Below, piece by piece: positions 24,603 through 32,921 of a DNA stretch of 35,355 nucleotides. Both the position numbers and the translations under genes were made by a program. Origin of the DNA: an uncultured Microbacteriaceae bacterium (GTDB lineage Bacteria; Actinomycetota; Actinomycetes; Actinomycetales; Microbacteriaceae); NCBI GenBank assembly GCA_903859205.1, contig CAIOLM010000020.1:1-35355 (forward strand), written 5' to 3'. The notes under the pieces are model-generated. The model was not told the DNA's origin. It saw nothing but the letters and a program-made list of their open reading frames with translations, and did not search any database. How positions within the stretch are numbered: position 1 is the stretch's first letter; each line of letters starts with the position of its first letter.

Positions 24603-25075
24603 GGTGCCGACTAAAGGTTGCCGGCGGGCTGCACAAAGCCCGTCGCTTCACCAGCGATCGCGGGTCTGCATCGCTCGAATTCATCACCGCAGGAGTCCTA
24701 CTCCTTGTGCCACTGGTCTACCTCGTTCTCGTCTGCGGCCGCGTGCAGGCGGCTTCGCTGGCCGCCGAGGGCGCCGTTCGGCAGGCGGCACGCTTGTTCG
24801 TGACGGCCGAGTCACCTTCACTCGCGAGTGCCCGCGCCGAACAAGCGGTTGGCGATGCGCTGGCAGACTTTGCGTTTCGGCGAAGTGATGCGCGGGCATC
24901 CATCACCTGCGCGCCGGTGGTGAGCGCATGTTTGACTTCGCAAAACTGGGTGCGCGTTGACGTGACCGTCGCCGTGCTGCTGCCGTTTGTGCCGTCGATT
25001 CTTGGGCTCGACAAATTCGCGCGCGTGCAGGTGTCGTCGTCGACGACTCAGCGCGTCGCGATGGGCAGGGGATAG
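24599..25075 (+). CDS. Second TadE-like protein
   Basis: A 158-residue protein overlapping the previous gene by 4 nt (GTGA). It has DRGSASLEFITAGVLLLVPLVYLVL, the same charged-then-hydrophobic start as TadE, then AAEGAVRQAARLFVT. Two cysteines near ITCAPVVSACL could form an external disulfide. Paired TadE-like genes are usual in actinobacterial tad loci. Confidence 0.85.
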   Translation: MRCRLKVAGGLHKARRFTSDRGSASLEFITAGVLLLVPLVYLVLVCGRVQAASLAAEGAVRQAARLFVTAESPSLASARAEQAVGDALADFAFRRSDARASITCAPVVSACLTSQNWVRVDVTVAVLLPFVPSILGLDKFARVQVSSSTTQRVAMGRG

Positions 25076-25077
25076 CG

Positions 25078-25518
25078 ATGTCGCCGCTCAAGGACGAGCG
25101 AGGCTCGATTCTGCCACTGCTCATTGGCTGCTGCGTGTTGGCGTTGGCGCTCATTCTTGGCGTCATCAGCGCGACCAGCATGTACCTCGAACGAAAGCGC
25201 CTGTTCTCCCTTGCCGATGGCGCAGCCCTTGTCGCCGCCGAGTCGTACGACCTCACAGCCGGGCTGCCGGCCCGCCCGGCGACAGGGGCGCCGGTTTTGA
25301 CCCTGAGTGACGCCTCGGTGCTCAGCGGAGCCCGCACCTACCTTGCAAACACAACGATTGACGACCAGCGCCTGGTGAAACTCATCAGTGCGACCACACC
25401 GGATGCCCGAACCGCCGTCATTCGAGTACAAGCGCCATGGCATCCGCCCGTGCTCTCGTACTTCTTTCCGGCGGGTTTCCCCCTCGAGGTCGAAGCCCAG
25501 GCCCGAACGATTCGCTAG
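25078..25518 (+). CDS. TadG-like / pilus-assembly protein
   Basis: A 146-residue protein beginning DERGSILPLLIGCCVLALALILGV, the TadG-type membrane anchor. It continues with ERKRLFSLADGAALVAAESYDL, the hallmark of the putative Flp pilus-assembly TadE/G-like family. It is much shorter than full TadG proteins with a von Willebrand domain, but short forms are common in actinobacteria. Its stop and that of the convergent MFS gene share the four bases CTAG (25515-25518). Confidence 0.85.
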   Translation: MSPLKDERGSILPLLIGCCVLALALILGVISATSMYLERKRLFSLADGAALVAAESYDLTAGLPARPATGAPVLTLSDASVLSGARTYLANTTIDDQRLVKLISATTPDARTAVIRVQAPWHPPVLSYFFPAGFPLEVEAQARTIR

Positions 25519-26804
25519 AGCGGCGGGGGCTCCGACGCCAGCGCAGCCGCGACAGACTTCGGAATCAAACGCGGGATATAGCGGGTAAACAGGAACACGC
25601 CCACGAGTCCGAGCACGCCCAGGGTTCCGGCGGCAACCGACAGCGAGTACACCGCGGTCACGGCGGCCACACCAACCGGGGCAAGCCCAGCGCCCACATC
25701 CGCCGAGAACCGCCAAGCACCCAAAAACGGCGCCGGGTTCTTCTTGGGGGCAAGGTCTGAGGCAATCGTCAGAATGATGCCCGAACCCAGCCCGTTGCCC
25801 AGCGAGAAGACCATCACGCACAGAATGAACATCGTCACGTTGTTCGACAAGTCATGAGTGAAACTGACCGCCAGGATGCCGATCGACATAATGAGCACCG
25901 AGGGGAGTACGGCTGCGATTCGACCGTACTTATCCATAACCTGGCCGCTGGTGAAGAACAGTGCGAAGTCGATACCGGTGGCGATACCCATGATGAGGGC
26001 CGTCTCTGAGTCGCCGAGCCCGATGCTCAGCGCCCACAGCGGGAAGAGCACGGTTCGCGCCGATCGCAGTGCGGCGGTGATTCCCGCGGCGGTGCCCAGG
26101 CGAAGCAGCACCGAGCGGTAGTTCCACACCGTTCTAAAGAGCCCGTGGGTCTCTTGCTCCAGCTCGTCCTCGCCCACGGTGAGAACGCGGCCATCCGGCT
26201 CGACGACCTTCTTGCCCTTGCCGAAGGCCGACTCGGGGTCTTGCATAAACAGCAGCACGGCAATCGTTGCGACCGTGAAGACTGCGGTGAGCAGGAACGC
26301 CGAGCGGGCATCCCCAAACAAGGCAATAACTCCGGCAGCCAAGAGCGGGCCGGCGACGCCACCGCCACGGAACATTCCGCCCAAGAGCGAAAGCGACCGA
26401 GCCCGATACTCAAACGGGATGTACGTGGTCAAGAATGCGTGGCGAGCCAGAGCAAACGCGGCCGTGGCCAGACCGATCAAAAACATTCCGGCACCGAGCA
26501 TGAGCGGGTTGACCGCGAAAATTGCGAGGGCGATGCCGAGCATGGCAACGCCGCTCGACCAGAGCATGGCCATTCGCTCGCCGACCCGAGAGACAAAGCC
26601 ACCACTGGGGATGTCGCCGATGACTATTCCCACGGTGAGCATGGCGGCGACCAGACCGCTCGTGGCCAGATCGGCGCCGATGCTCTTGGCGATTACCGGA
26701 ACGACCGGGATGATGGCGGATTCGCCAGCGGCAAAAAGGAACGTCGGCAGGTAGACCGCGAGCGCAATTTTGCGAAGTTGAAACGCGCCCGGAGTGCTCG
26801 ACAT
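25515..26804 (-). CDS. MFS transporter
   Basis: A 429-residue protein with about 12 hydrophobic segments and a charged central loop (~residues 180-220). GDIPSGGFVSRVGERMAM is the loop 2-3 motif A and MDKYGRIAAVLPS its counterpart in the second half. Likely a drug or metabolite exporter; the substrate is not predictable. TAGGCT on the minus strand (26815-26820) lies 10 nt before the ATG with no Shine-Dalgarno. It is divergent from prfB. Confidence 0.9.
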   Translation of the reverse strand: MSSTPGAFQLRKIALAVYLPTFLFAAGESAIIPVVPVIAKSIGADLATSGLVAAMLTVGIVIGDIPSGGFVSRVGERMAMLWSSGVAMLGIALAIFAVNPLMLGAGMFLIGLATAAFALARHAFLTTYIPFEYRARSLSLLGGMFRGGGVAGPLLAAGVIALFGDARSAFLLTAVFTVATIAVLLFMQDPESAFGKGKKVVEPDGRVLTVGEDELEQETHGLFRTVWNYRSVLLRLGTAAGITAALRSARTVLFPLWALSIGLGDSETALIMGIATGIDFALFFTSGQVMDKYGRIAAVLPSVLIMSIGILAVSFTHDLSNNVTMFILCVMVFSLGNGLGSGIILTIASDLAPKKNPAPFLGAWRFSADVGAGLAPVGVAAVTAVYSLSVAAGTLGVLGLVGVFLFTRYIPRLIPKSVAAALASEPPPL

Positions 26805-26814
26805 AGTGCTTATG

Positions 26815-26879
26815 AGCCTACGCCGGTTGGGTTCGCGGGCGAATTGTCGGGTTCCACCGGTCGGTAGGCTTAGAACACA
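26815..26879. promoter_or_regulatory. Divergent leaderless promoters of the MFS gene and prfB
   Basis: TAGGCT occurs on the minus strand at 26815-26820 (10 nt before the MFS ATG) and on the plus strand at 26865-26870 (9 nt before the prfB ATG). Neither gene has a Shine-Dalgarno. TTGTCG at 26844-26849 could be a -35 for prfB, but the spacer would be only 15 bp. Confidence 0.5.
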
Positions 26880-27980
26880 ATGCTCGAGATTGACCTGTCA
26901 GACCAGATTCGCCAACTGCGCTCCACCTTCGGTGACATTCGCGCAGTGGTTGACGTTGACCGACTCGTGACCGACATCGACGAGCTCAACGAGCAAGCCG
27001 GCGCCGGTGACCTCTGGGACAACGCCGAGAACGCACAAAAGGTCACCTCGTCCCTGAGCCACAAGCAGGCCCAGCTGGCCACCATCAACCGCATTGAGCG
27101 CAGCCTGGACGACCTCGAAGTTCTGGTTGAGATGGCCAACGAGGCCGGCGATGAAGACGCTGCGGCTGAAGCCAAGAGCGAGCTGGAGGGCATCCAGAAG
27201 GTGCTCGGCGAGCTCGAGATCCAGACCTTGCTCAACGGAGAATATGACCCTCGCGCGGCCGTCATCACCATTCGCGCCGGTGCCGGTGGCGTTGACGCTG
27301 CTGACTTCGCCGAGATGCTACTTCGCATGTACCTGCGCTACGCCGAGAAGCACGGTTTTCCGGTGCAGGTGCTCGACACCAGCTACGCAGAAGAAGCGGG
27401 TATCAAGTCGGCGACCATCGAAGTGGATGCGCCCTACGCGTTCGGCACTCTCAGCGTCGAGGCCGGAACCCACCGTCTCGTTCGCATGAGTCCGTTCAAC
27501 TCAGCTGGAAAGCGCCAAACCAGCTTTGCCGCCGTTGAAGTTGTGCCCCTGATGGAAGAGACTGAGTCCATCGACATTCCCGAGAACGACATCCGCGTGG
27601 ATGTGTTCCGCTCCAGCGGCCCTGGCGGACAGTCGGTCAACACCACCGACTCCGCCGTGCGCATCACTCACTTGCCCACCGGAACAGTGGTGAGCTGCCA
27701 GAACGAGAAGAGCCAGATTCAGAACCGCGCGGCAGCCATGCGCGTTCTTCAGTCGCGCCTGTTGCTGATCAAGCGCGAAGAAGAGAACGCCACCAAGAAA
27801 GAGCTTGCTGGCAACATCACGGCGAGCTGGGGTGACCAGATGCGCTCATACGTGCTCGCGCCGTACCAGATGGTCAAGGACCTGCGCACTGAGCACGAGG
27901 TCAACAACCCCTCCAACGTGTTCGACGGCGACCTCGACGGCTTCATTGCCGCCGGTATCCGCTGGCGCAAGACCACATAG
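26880..27980 (+). CDS. prfB: Peptide chain release factor 2
   Basis: A 366-residue class I release factor that recognises UGA/UAA. The stop-codon reading tripeptide is S204-P205-F206 and the catalytic GGQ is 249-251 in [17 protein letters not shown]. The gene is a single uninterrupted frame, so the programmed +1 frameshift of many prfB genes is absent, as is usual in actinobacteria. The ATG lacks a Shine-Dalgarno and has TAGGCT 9 nt upstream, suggesting a leaderless mRNA. ftsE and ftsX follow in the conserved actinobacterial order, separated by a hairpin element. Confidence 0.97.
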   Translation: MLEIDLSDQIRQLRSTFGDIRAVVDVDRLVTDIDELNEQAGAGDLWDNAENAQKVTSSLSHKQAQLATINRIERSLDDLEVLVEMANEAGDEDAAAEAKSELEGIQKVLGELEIQTLLNGEYDPRAAVITIRAGAGGVDAADFAEMLLRMYLRYAEKHGFPVQVLDTSYAEEAGIKSATIEVDAPYAFGTLSVEAGTHRLVRMSPFNSAGKRQTSFAAVEVVPLMEETESIDIPENDIRVDVFRSSGPGGQSVNTTDSAVRITHLPTGTVVSCQNEKSQIQNRAAAMRVLQSRLLLIKREEENATKKELAGNITASWGDQMRSYVLAPYQMVKDLRTEHEVNNPSNVFDGDLDGFIAAGIRWRKTT

Positions 27981-27990
27981 TCGTCATAAA

Positions 27991-28036
27991 GCTGATTGAG
28001 CCTGTCGAAATCAGCTTGGTCTCGACAAGCTCGACC
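27991..28036. repeat. Inverted pair of dispersed hairpin units between prfB and ftsE
   Basis: Unit 27991-28015 (GCTGATT ... AATCAGC with core GAGCCTGTCGA) is followed by an inverted unit at 28018-28036 (GGTC ... GACC; reverse-complement core GAGCTTGTCGA). Each can form its own hairpin. The pair begins 10 nt after the prfB stop and may end that transcript or protect it. Confidence 0.72.
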
Positions 28037-28080
28037 GGCTAGGGAGGGTGTCGCTGGGCACCTTCTCAGGCTCGCTTGCC

Positions 28081-28086
28081 TAGGCT
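28081..28086 (+). promoter_or_regulatory. Putative -10 box of a leaderless ftsE transcript
   Basis: TAGGCT ends 9 nt before the ftsE ATG, the same sequence and spacing as at prfB. No Shine-Dalgarno and no clear -35 are present. Confidence 0.45.
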
Positions 28087-28095
28087 CGAACCAGC

Positions 28096-29109
28096 ATGAT
28101 TCGGTTTGAAAAAGTCTCGAAACAGTACCGGGGAACCACCCGTCCGGCGCTGGATGCCGTCGACTTCGAAATCAACCGTGGCGAGTTCGTTTTTCTCGTC
28201 GGCCAGTCCGGAAGCGGAAAGTCATCCTGTCTGCGCTTGATGATCAAAGAGGATCGCCCGAGTTCGGGCTCAATCCACGTTCTCGGTCAAGACTTGGGCA
28301 ACATCTCGAGCCGCAAGATTCCGTTCTTTCGCCGCAATCTCGGCGTGGTCTTTCAAGACTTCCGTCTCCTGCCCAACAAGACCGTGTTCGACAACGTCGC
28401 CTTCACTCTGCAGGTCATTGGCAAGTCACGCGGTTTCATTCAAGAGGCCGTGCCCGATGTTCTGCAGATGGTGGGCCTCGCCGGCAAGGCGAACCGCTAC
28501 CCGCACGAGCTGTCTGGCGGTGAGCAGCAGCGCGTGGCGATTGCCCGCGCCATCGTGAACAAGCCCGCGCTTCTTCTGGCTGACGAGCCCACCGGTAACC
28601 TCGACCCGGCCACCAGCGCCGGCATCATGGCCCTGCTCGAGCGCATCAACGCCGGCGGAACCACGATTGTCATGGCAACGCACGCCGCCGACTTCGTTGA
28701 CCGCATGCAGCGCCGCGTAATCGAGCTTCAACAGGGCGTCATCGTGCGCGATGAAAAAGACGCCGGATACGGCCACACCGCCGCCATGCCCATCGCCGGC
28801 GCCGACACCACCATCAAAGACACCGGCGACCTCTCGAAGATCCGTGACGCCATCGCGCCCAAGCCGGGCGACACCGGGGTCATCGAACCGCTCACCACGC
28901 TGGATGCCGTGCCGGCCATGCTCGACACCTTCGAAGATCAAACCATCGACGACACCCAAGAAATCGAGAAGCTCCCGCCGGAGTTCACCACCGCTCCCGC
29001 GCCGGAGCCCAACCCCGCCGACATCCCCATCACCGCTCGCTTCAACATCATTCCGCAGGAGCGCACCGACGATGGCGCCGACGACCAAGAGGTTGGACCT
29101 GTGCAATGA
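28096..29109 (+). CDS. ftsE: Cell-division ATP-binding protein FtsE with long C-terminal extension
   Basis: The ATPase of the FtsEX complex, which activates peptidoglycan hydrolases at the septum. Walker A is GQSGSGKS at 36-43, the signature LSGGEQQR, and Walker B LLLADEPTGNLD. The ABC core ends near residue 225, the usual family length. About 110 more residues follow, rich in Asp, Glu, Pro and Thr and likely disordered. Such tails seem to be an actinobacterial feature and their role is unknown. The stop overlaps the ftsX ATG (ATGA). Confidence 0.95.
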   Translation: MIRFEKVSKQYRGTTRPALDAVDFEINRGEFVFLVGQSGSGKSSCLRLMIKEDRPSSGSIHVLGQDLGNISSRKIPFFRRNLGVVFQDFRLLPNKTVFDNVAFTLQVIGKSRGFIQEAVPDVLQMVGLAGKANRYPHELSGGEQQRVAIARAIVNKPALLLADEPTGNLDPATSAGIMALLERINAGGTTIVMATHAADFVDRMQRRVIELQQGVIVRDEKDAGYGHTAAMPIAGADTTIKDTGDLSKIRDAIAPKPGDTGVIEPLTTLDAVPAMLDTFEDQTIDDTQEIEKLPPEFTTAPAPEPNPADIPITARFNIIPQERTDDGADDQEVGPVQ

Positions 29110-30020
29110 GGTTCACACTGATTTGGGCCGAGGTGGCCAACGGTCTTCGCCGAAACGCATCCATGGTGGTTTCGGTTGTTCTGGTGACCTTCATTTCGCT
29201 CACCTTTGTGGGCACAGCTGTACTGCTTCAGATGCAGATCGGTCAGATGAAGAGCTTCTGGTACGACAAGGCCCAGGTGGCGGTCTACCTCTGCACCGAC
29301 GTCTCGGTGGGGGAGTCCTGCGCCGACGGCGAGGTTTCGGCCACGCAGATCGAGCAGGTCAAGGCCGAGCTCGACGGCTCGATTCTCAAGCCGTTCGTCG
29401 AGAAGTACTATTTCGAGAATCACGAACAGGCCTTCGCCAACTTCCAGAAGCAGTTCTCGGGAAACCCGGTCGCTCAGTACGTCACGGCTGATCAGCTCAA
29501 CCAGACCTTCTGGGTCAAGCTCACCGATCCAAGCCAGTCAGCAGTTCTCGTCGAGGCGCTGAGCTCCAAGCCCGGCGTCGAAGCGGTCACCGACCAGCGC
29601 CAGTATCTCGACAAGATCTTCTCGGTACTCAACGCCGCCAGTTACACAGCTATTGGCGTTGCTGCATTGATGCTTATCGCGGCCGTGCTGCTTATCGCAA
29701 CCACGATTCGCCTCTCGGCCTTCTCGCGCAGGCGCGAGTTGGGCATCATGCGTTTGGTTGGTGCATCCAACGGATTCATTCAAACGCCGTTCATTCTCGA
29801 GGGTGTCATCGCGGCGCTCGTCGGCTCGGTTCTTGCCAGCGGTGCGATTCTGGCCATTGTGCAGTTCTTCGTGCATGGCTACCTCAAGGTCACTTTGCCC
29901 ACCACCTCGTTCATCTCGCTGACCGACGGTCTGATTGTGGTGCCGATTTTGGTGGTCGTCGGATGCCTGCTCGCGGCGCTCTCGGCCAAGTTCGCCATCT
30001 CGCGCTACCTCAAGATTTAG
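29106..30020 (+). CDS. ftsX: Cell-division protein FtsX
   Basis: A 304-residue membrane protein and partner of FtsE. Helix 1 is at ~20-42 (SMVVSVVLVTFISLTFVGTA). An extracellular domain of ~120 residues follows, with two cysteines (YLCTDVSVGESCADG) likely disulfide-bonded as in other actinobacterial FtsX. Three C-terminal helices complete it, with RRRELGIMRLVGAS between the second and third. The outer domain would contact a peptidoglycan hydrolase. Confidence 0.95.
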   Translation: MRFTLIWAEVANGLRRNASMVVSVVLVTFISLTFVGTAVLLQMQIGQMKSFWYDKAQVAVYLCTDVSVGESCADGEVSATQIEQVKAELDGSILKPFVEKYYFENHEQAFANFQKQFSGNPVAQYVTADQLNQTFWVKLTDPSQSAVLVEALSSKPGVEAVTDQRQYLDKIFSVLNAASYTAIGVAALMLIAAVLLIATTIRLSAFSRRRELGIMRLVGASNGFIQTPFILEGVIAALVGSVLASGAILAIVQFFVHGYLKVTLPTTSFISLTDGLIVVPILVVVGCLLAALSAKFAISRYLKI

Positions 30021-30080
30021 TCGGCGTCCGCGCTCAATAGACTTGAGGCTCAACAAGGCTCAAGCTCTGGGAGGTGTGTG

Positions 30081-30557
30081 ATGCCAAAAGAACAAGGTCA
30101 AAAGGTCGTCGCCACCAACCGCAAGGCGCGACACGACTACACAATCGAAGACACGTTCGAGGCCGGCCTGGTGCTGATGGGCACCGAGGTGAAGTCGCTG
30201 CGCGCCGGCCGGGCATCCTTGGTCGACGGCTACGCGTTCATCGAGAACGGCGAAGCGTGGCTGGATGCCGTGCATATTCCCGAGTACACCCAGGGCACCT
30301 GGACCAATCACTCACCGCGCCGCAAGCGCAAGCTGCTCATGCACAGGCAAGAGATTCTCAAGCTGACGAGCAAGGTCAAAGAGGGTGGATTCACGTTGAT
30401 TCCGCTGTCGATCTATTTCAGCGACGGTCGCGCCAAGGTCGAGCTCGCGCTGGCCAAGGGTAAGAAAGAGTACGACAAGCGTCAGGCGCTGCGGGAAAAG
30501 CAAGATACGCGCGAAGCCGCTCGAGCAATCCGCACGAAGAATCGGCTGGGCGAGTAG
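30081..30557 (+). CDS. smpB: SsrA-binding protein SmpB
   Basis: A 158-residue tmRNA-binding protein required for rescue of stalled ribosomes. Conserved stretches are [30 protein letters not shown] and the basic C-terminal tail from [16 protein letters not shown] on. ATG 30081 has GGGAGG (30069-30074) 6 nt upstream; GTG 30078 directly before it is less likely. Its RNA partner ssrA lies ~0.7 kb downstream, separated by a glutathione peroxidase gene on the other strand. Confidence 0.97.
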   Translation: MPKEQGQKVVATNRKARHDYTIEDTFEAGLVLMGTEVKSLRAGRASLVDGYAFIENGEAWLDAVHIPEYTQGTWTNHSPRRKRKLLMHRQEILKLTSKVKEGGFTLIPLSIYFSDGRAKVELALAKGKKEYDKRQALREKQDTREAARAIRTKNRLGE

Positions 30558-30607
30558 GCGCGGTGCGCCGACTCGAAGCATTCAACTTCTAGTTCGGCAG
30601 ACTTGCC

Positions 30608-31099
30608 TTACTTCGGAAGGTTCGCCTCAATCGCGGCAATGATCTCGGGTGCATCCGGCTTGGTCGTCGGGCGGAAGCGCATGACCTCACCCGACGGGGT
30701 GACCAGGAACTTCTCGAAGTTCCACTTCACGTTGCCGGCTTTGCCCTCGGAGTCTTTGACCTTTGTGAGCTCGGCGTAGAGCGGGTGTTTGCCGCGACCG
30801 TTGACCTTAACTTTGTCCATCATGGGGAAGGTGACGCCCCAGGTGGCTGAGCAATAGGTGGCGATTTCTTCGTTGCTGCCGGGCTCCTGGAACATGAACT
30901 GGTTGCAAGGGAATCCAACGACGGTGAAGCCGCGCGACCCGTAAGTCTTCTGCAGTTCTTCCAGCTGCGCGTACTGCGGAGTGAGTCCGCACTTGGACGC
31001 CACGTTGACGACCATGACGAGCTTGCCGGCGAATTCGGCGAAGGTGGTGGGGCGACCATCAAGGGTCGTGATTTGAATGTCGTTCAGTGTTGTGGCCAT
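30608..31099 (-). CDS. Glutathione peroxidase family (thiol peroxidase)
   Basis: A 163-residue thioredoxin-fold peroxidase that reduces hydroperoxides. The peroxidatic cysteine is C37 in VASKCGLTPQY (Cys, not selenocysteine), the second C65 in GFPCNQF, and Q67 and WNFEKFLV complete the active site. Actinobacterial members generally use thioredoxin or mycothiol-type reductants, not glutathione. GATACT (minus strand) lies 8 nt before the ATG without a Shine-Dalgarno, so the mRNA may be leaderless. It is convergent with smpB. Confidence 0.94.
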   Translation of the reverse strand: MATTLNDIQITTLDGRPTTFAEFAGKLVMVVNVASKCGLTPQYAQLEELQKTYGSRGFTVVGFPCNQFMFQEPGSNEEIATYCSATWGVTFPMMDKVKVNGRGKHPLYAELTKVKDSEGKAGNVKWNFEKFLVTPSGEVMRFRPTTKPDAPEIIAAIEANLPK

Positions 31100-31185
31100 G
31101 TGCCCAGAGTATCCCGGAATGTTTGGCGTCAGCTAGGCGTTGTACACTTCAATGCGCTGTGAAAACGGCGCACTTGATAACTCAA

Positions 31186-31635
31186 CAGCGTGTGATGTGA
31201 CTTACGCCCCCGCCTTCAACGGCGGGCTCTCATGGGGATGATCGGTTTCGACATTGCCTGCAAGCGGGAGAGAAGCGGGTCGAGGATGCAGAGATATCTC
31301 GTTAACGACATCTGCAAAATATAGGTGCCAATACAAAGCGCGCCGACTTCGCCCTCGCTGCCTAGAGCTAGCGAGCCTGAAGTCCGTCGGTACTAGGGTC
31401 TGTTCTCGCCCTGGTTCTCGGCGTCATCTAGAGAACTTGCTGCGGAATTGCGCCTCAGGGCGCCGCGGGACTCACACTGAGGCTGGGCTTGTCGACCTAG
31501 ATGCTCATGGCAAAGGTTGGAGCCAAGTAGAACGCTTTCATGAGCTACACCCGTAGAAGACTCACAATTTCAGCAGTGGACGGGGGTTCAATTCCCCCCA
31601 TCTCCACCACCTGGTTGCAGTCACATCACACGCTG
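31186..31635. repeat. Perfect 17-bp inverted repeat flanking the tmRNA gene
   Basis: Left arm 31186-31202 (CAGCGTGTGATGTGACT) and right arm 31619-31635 are exact reverse complements. They lie 31 nt before the tmRNA 5' end and 9 nt after its 3' CCA. In the precursor RNA they could pair into a leader-trailer helix. The right arm also contains the last codons and stop of the convergent glycosylase gene. A 6-bp hairpin CCCGCC/GGCGGG (31209-31226) sits between the left arm and the mature 5' end. Confidence 0.8.
31234..31609 (+). ncRNA. ssrA: tmRNA (SsrA)
   Basis: The 5' GGGGATG (31234-31240) pairs with CATCTCC (31599-31605), including the G3-U pair that marks Ala-tRNA-like ends. A31606 and an encoded CCA (31607-31609) follow. 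The T arm GGGGGTTCAATTCCCCC is intact. The reading frame for the degradation tag starts at GCC 31327 and gives ANTKRADFALAA, with TAG at 31363. An ALAA end is the protease signal. With smpB nearby, the RNA and protein needed for trans-translation are clustered. No T-run terminator follows. Confidence 0.96.
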
Positions 31636-32771
31636 AAGAGCACGTTGCCCTTGCCGGCGCTCTCGATTCTTTCGAGCCCCTGCCAGGCGGCGACCTGCTT
31701 CAGGTGCTTCGCTACCGCTGCGGTCGGAAAGCGACCGACCTTGCTCTGCTCGGCCCACGCCGATTGAACCTGCAGAACACCGCGTTGCCGGTTGCTCTTG
31801 AGGTCGAGGCGAGCGATGAGCTCACCGTCGTGCAACAAGGGCAAAGAGTAGTAGCCATACACGCGCTTGCGTTCAGGCACGTAGATTTCGATTTTGTAGT
31901 CGAAGCCAAAGATGCGGCTGGTTCGATCACGGTTCCAGCACACCGGGTCAAACGGGCTCAGAATCGTGGTTCCGCGGTGAGTCGGGGGCGCAAGGTCGGT
32001 GCCCGGCGCCACGTACGCATCTGCCTTCCACCCTTCGACATCCACTTTGACCAGTCGGCCGTCCTCGACGAGCTCGTGCATCAAGTGTGTGACCTTGCTC
32101 GGCCGTAGGCGAAAGTAGTCGGCTAGGTCTTTGTGGGTTCCGATTCCGTGTGACACCGCGGCTTTGACCAGAAGCTCTTTTTGCGCATCCTCTTTGCTCG
32201 GGACATTTGTCATCAGCGCGCTCGGCAGAACCTGCTCGGGCAGTGCATAGATGCGCTTGAAGTTGCTGCGACCGCCCGAGACCAAGGCGCCCGACGAGAA
32301 CATGCGCTCGAGTGTTCTCTTGACGTCGCTCCATCCCCACCAGGAGCCTTTGCGAGCGTGATCCGGATGCTCGAAGTCGCTCGTGGTGAGCGGGCCGCGC
32401 TCGCGCAGTTCTTGTTCAATCCACGAACCGAGCTTGGGGTCCCACTCTCTGAAGCGGTCATCGGTCATGCGCCAGTGAAACAGCGGTAGTTCATCCGTTT
32501 TGATGATGGATGCCTCATGCACCCAGTACTCGATGAGGGTCGGGTTGAAGCCGTCGGTGAGCTGGTCGAGCGCAGCCTTGTCGTAGGCGCCGAGGCGAGA
32601 AAACAGCGGCATGTAGTGGGCGCGTTCGAAGACGTTGACCGAGTCGACCTGCAACAGGTTGGTGCGATCGAAAACCTCGAGAACTGTGGTCGGCTTGTTG
32701 GTCGAAAAACCCAGTGAGTCGAGCGCGATTGCCTTGGCTTCAGCGTTCGACAGGCGCACCGATGAGTTCAC
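31626..32771 (-). CDS. AlkX/YcaQ-like DNA glycosylase (HTH_42 / DUF1006 family)
   Basis: A 381-residue winged-helix protein of the AlkZ/YcaQ superfamily, which excises bulky or interstrand-crosslinked alkylated bases. The catalytic loop reads Q41-V-D43 in LLQVDSVNVFERAHYMPLFSR. This is the Q-x-D form of the E. coli YcaQ/AlkX branch, not the QxQ form of AlkZ. Also seen are ILSPFDPVCWNRDRT and FDYKIEIYVPERKRVYGYY. The GTG start has TAGAGT (minus, 32779-32784) 7 nt upstream and no Shine-Dalgarno. Its end lies inside the tmRNA-flanking inverted repeat. Confidence 0.9.
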   Translation of the reverse strand: MNSSVRLSNAEAKAIALDSLGFSTNKPTTVLEVFDRTNLLQVDSVNVFERAHYMPLFSRLGAYDKAALDQLTDGFNPTLIEYWVHEASIIKTDELPLFHWRMTDDRFREWDPKLGSWIEQELRERGPLTTSDFEHPDHARKGSWWGWSDVKRTLERMFSSGALVSGGRSNFKRIYALPEQVLPSALMTNVPSKEDAQKELLVKAAVSHGIGTHKDLADYFRLRPSKVTHLMHELVEDGRLVKVDVEGWKADAYVAPGTDLAPPTHRGTTILSPFDPVCWNRDRTSRIFGFDYKIEIYVPERKRVYGYYSLPLLHDGELIARLDLKSNRQRGVLQVQSAWAEQSKVGRFPTAAVAKHLKQVAAWQGLERIESAGKGNVLFSV

Positions 32772-32921
32772 ATTCGAAACTCTAGAACAGAACCCAGTGC
32801 ATAAAAATCCATTCCAGAGAATGGCTGAATCGGCACCTTTTCGGGGCGTGATTGCAGGGGTGCGCTGGTACTTTGGAAGCAGTAGGACATGTAAAAACGT
32901 GCTTGTCCGCTACGAAAGGTA

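Noticed and set aside
26880-27000. Programmed +1 frameshift in prfB
   Set aside because: The frame is continuous from the ATG through the GGQ motif and no in-frame TGA occurs near codon 26.
31186-31635. Prophage or island attachment sites at the tmRNA gene
   Set aside because: Attachment duplicates of ssrA ends are direct repeats of the 3' end next to an integrase gene. Here the repeat is inverted, lies outside the mature RNA, and no integrase is present.
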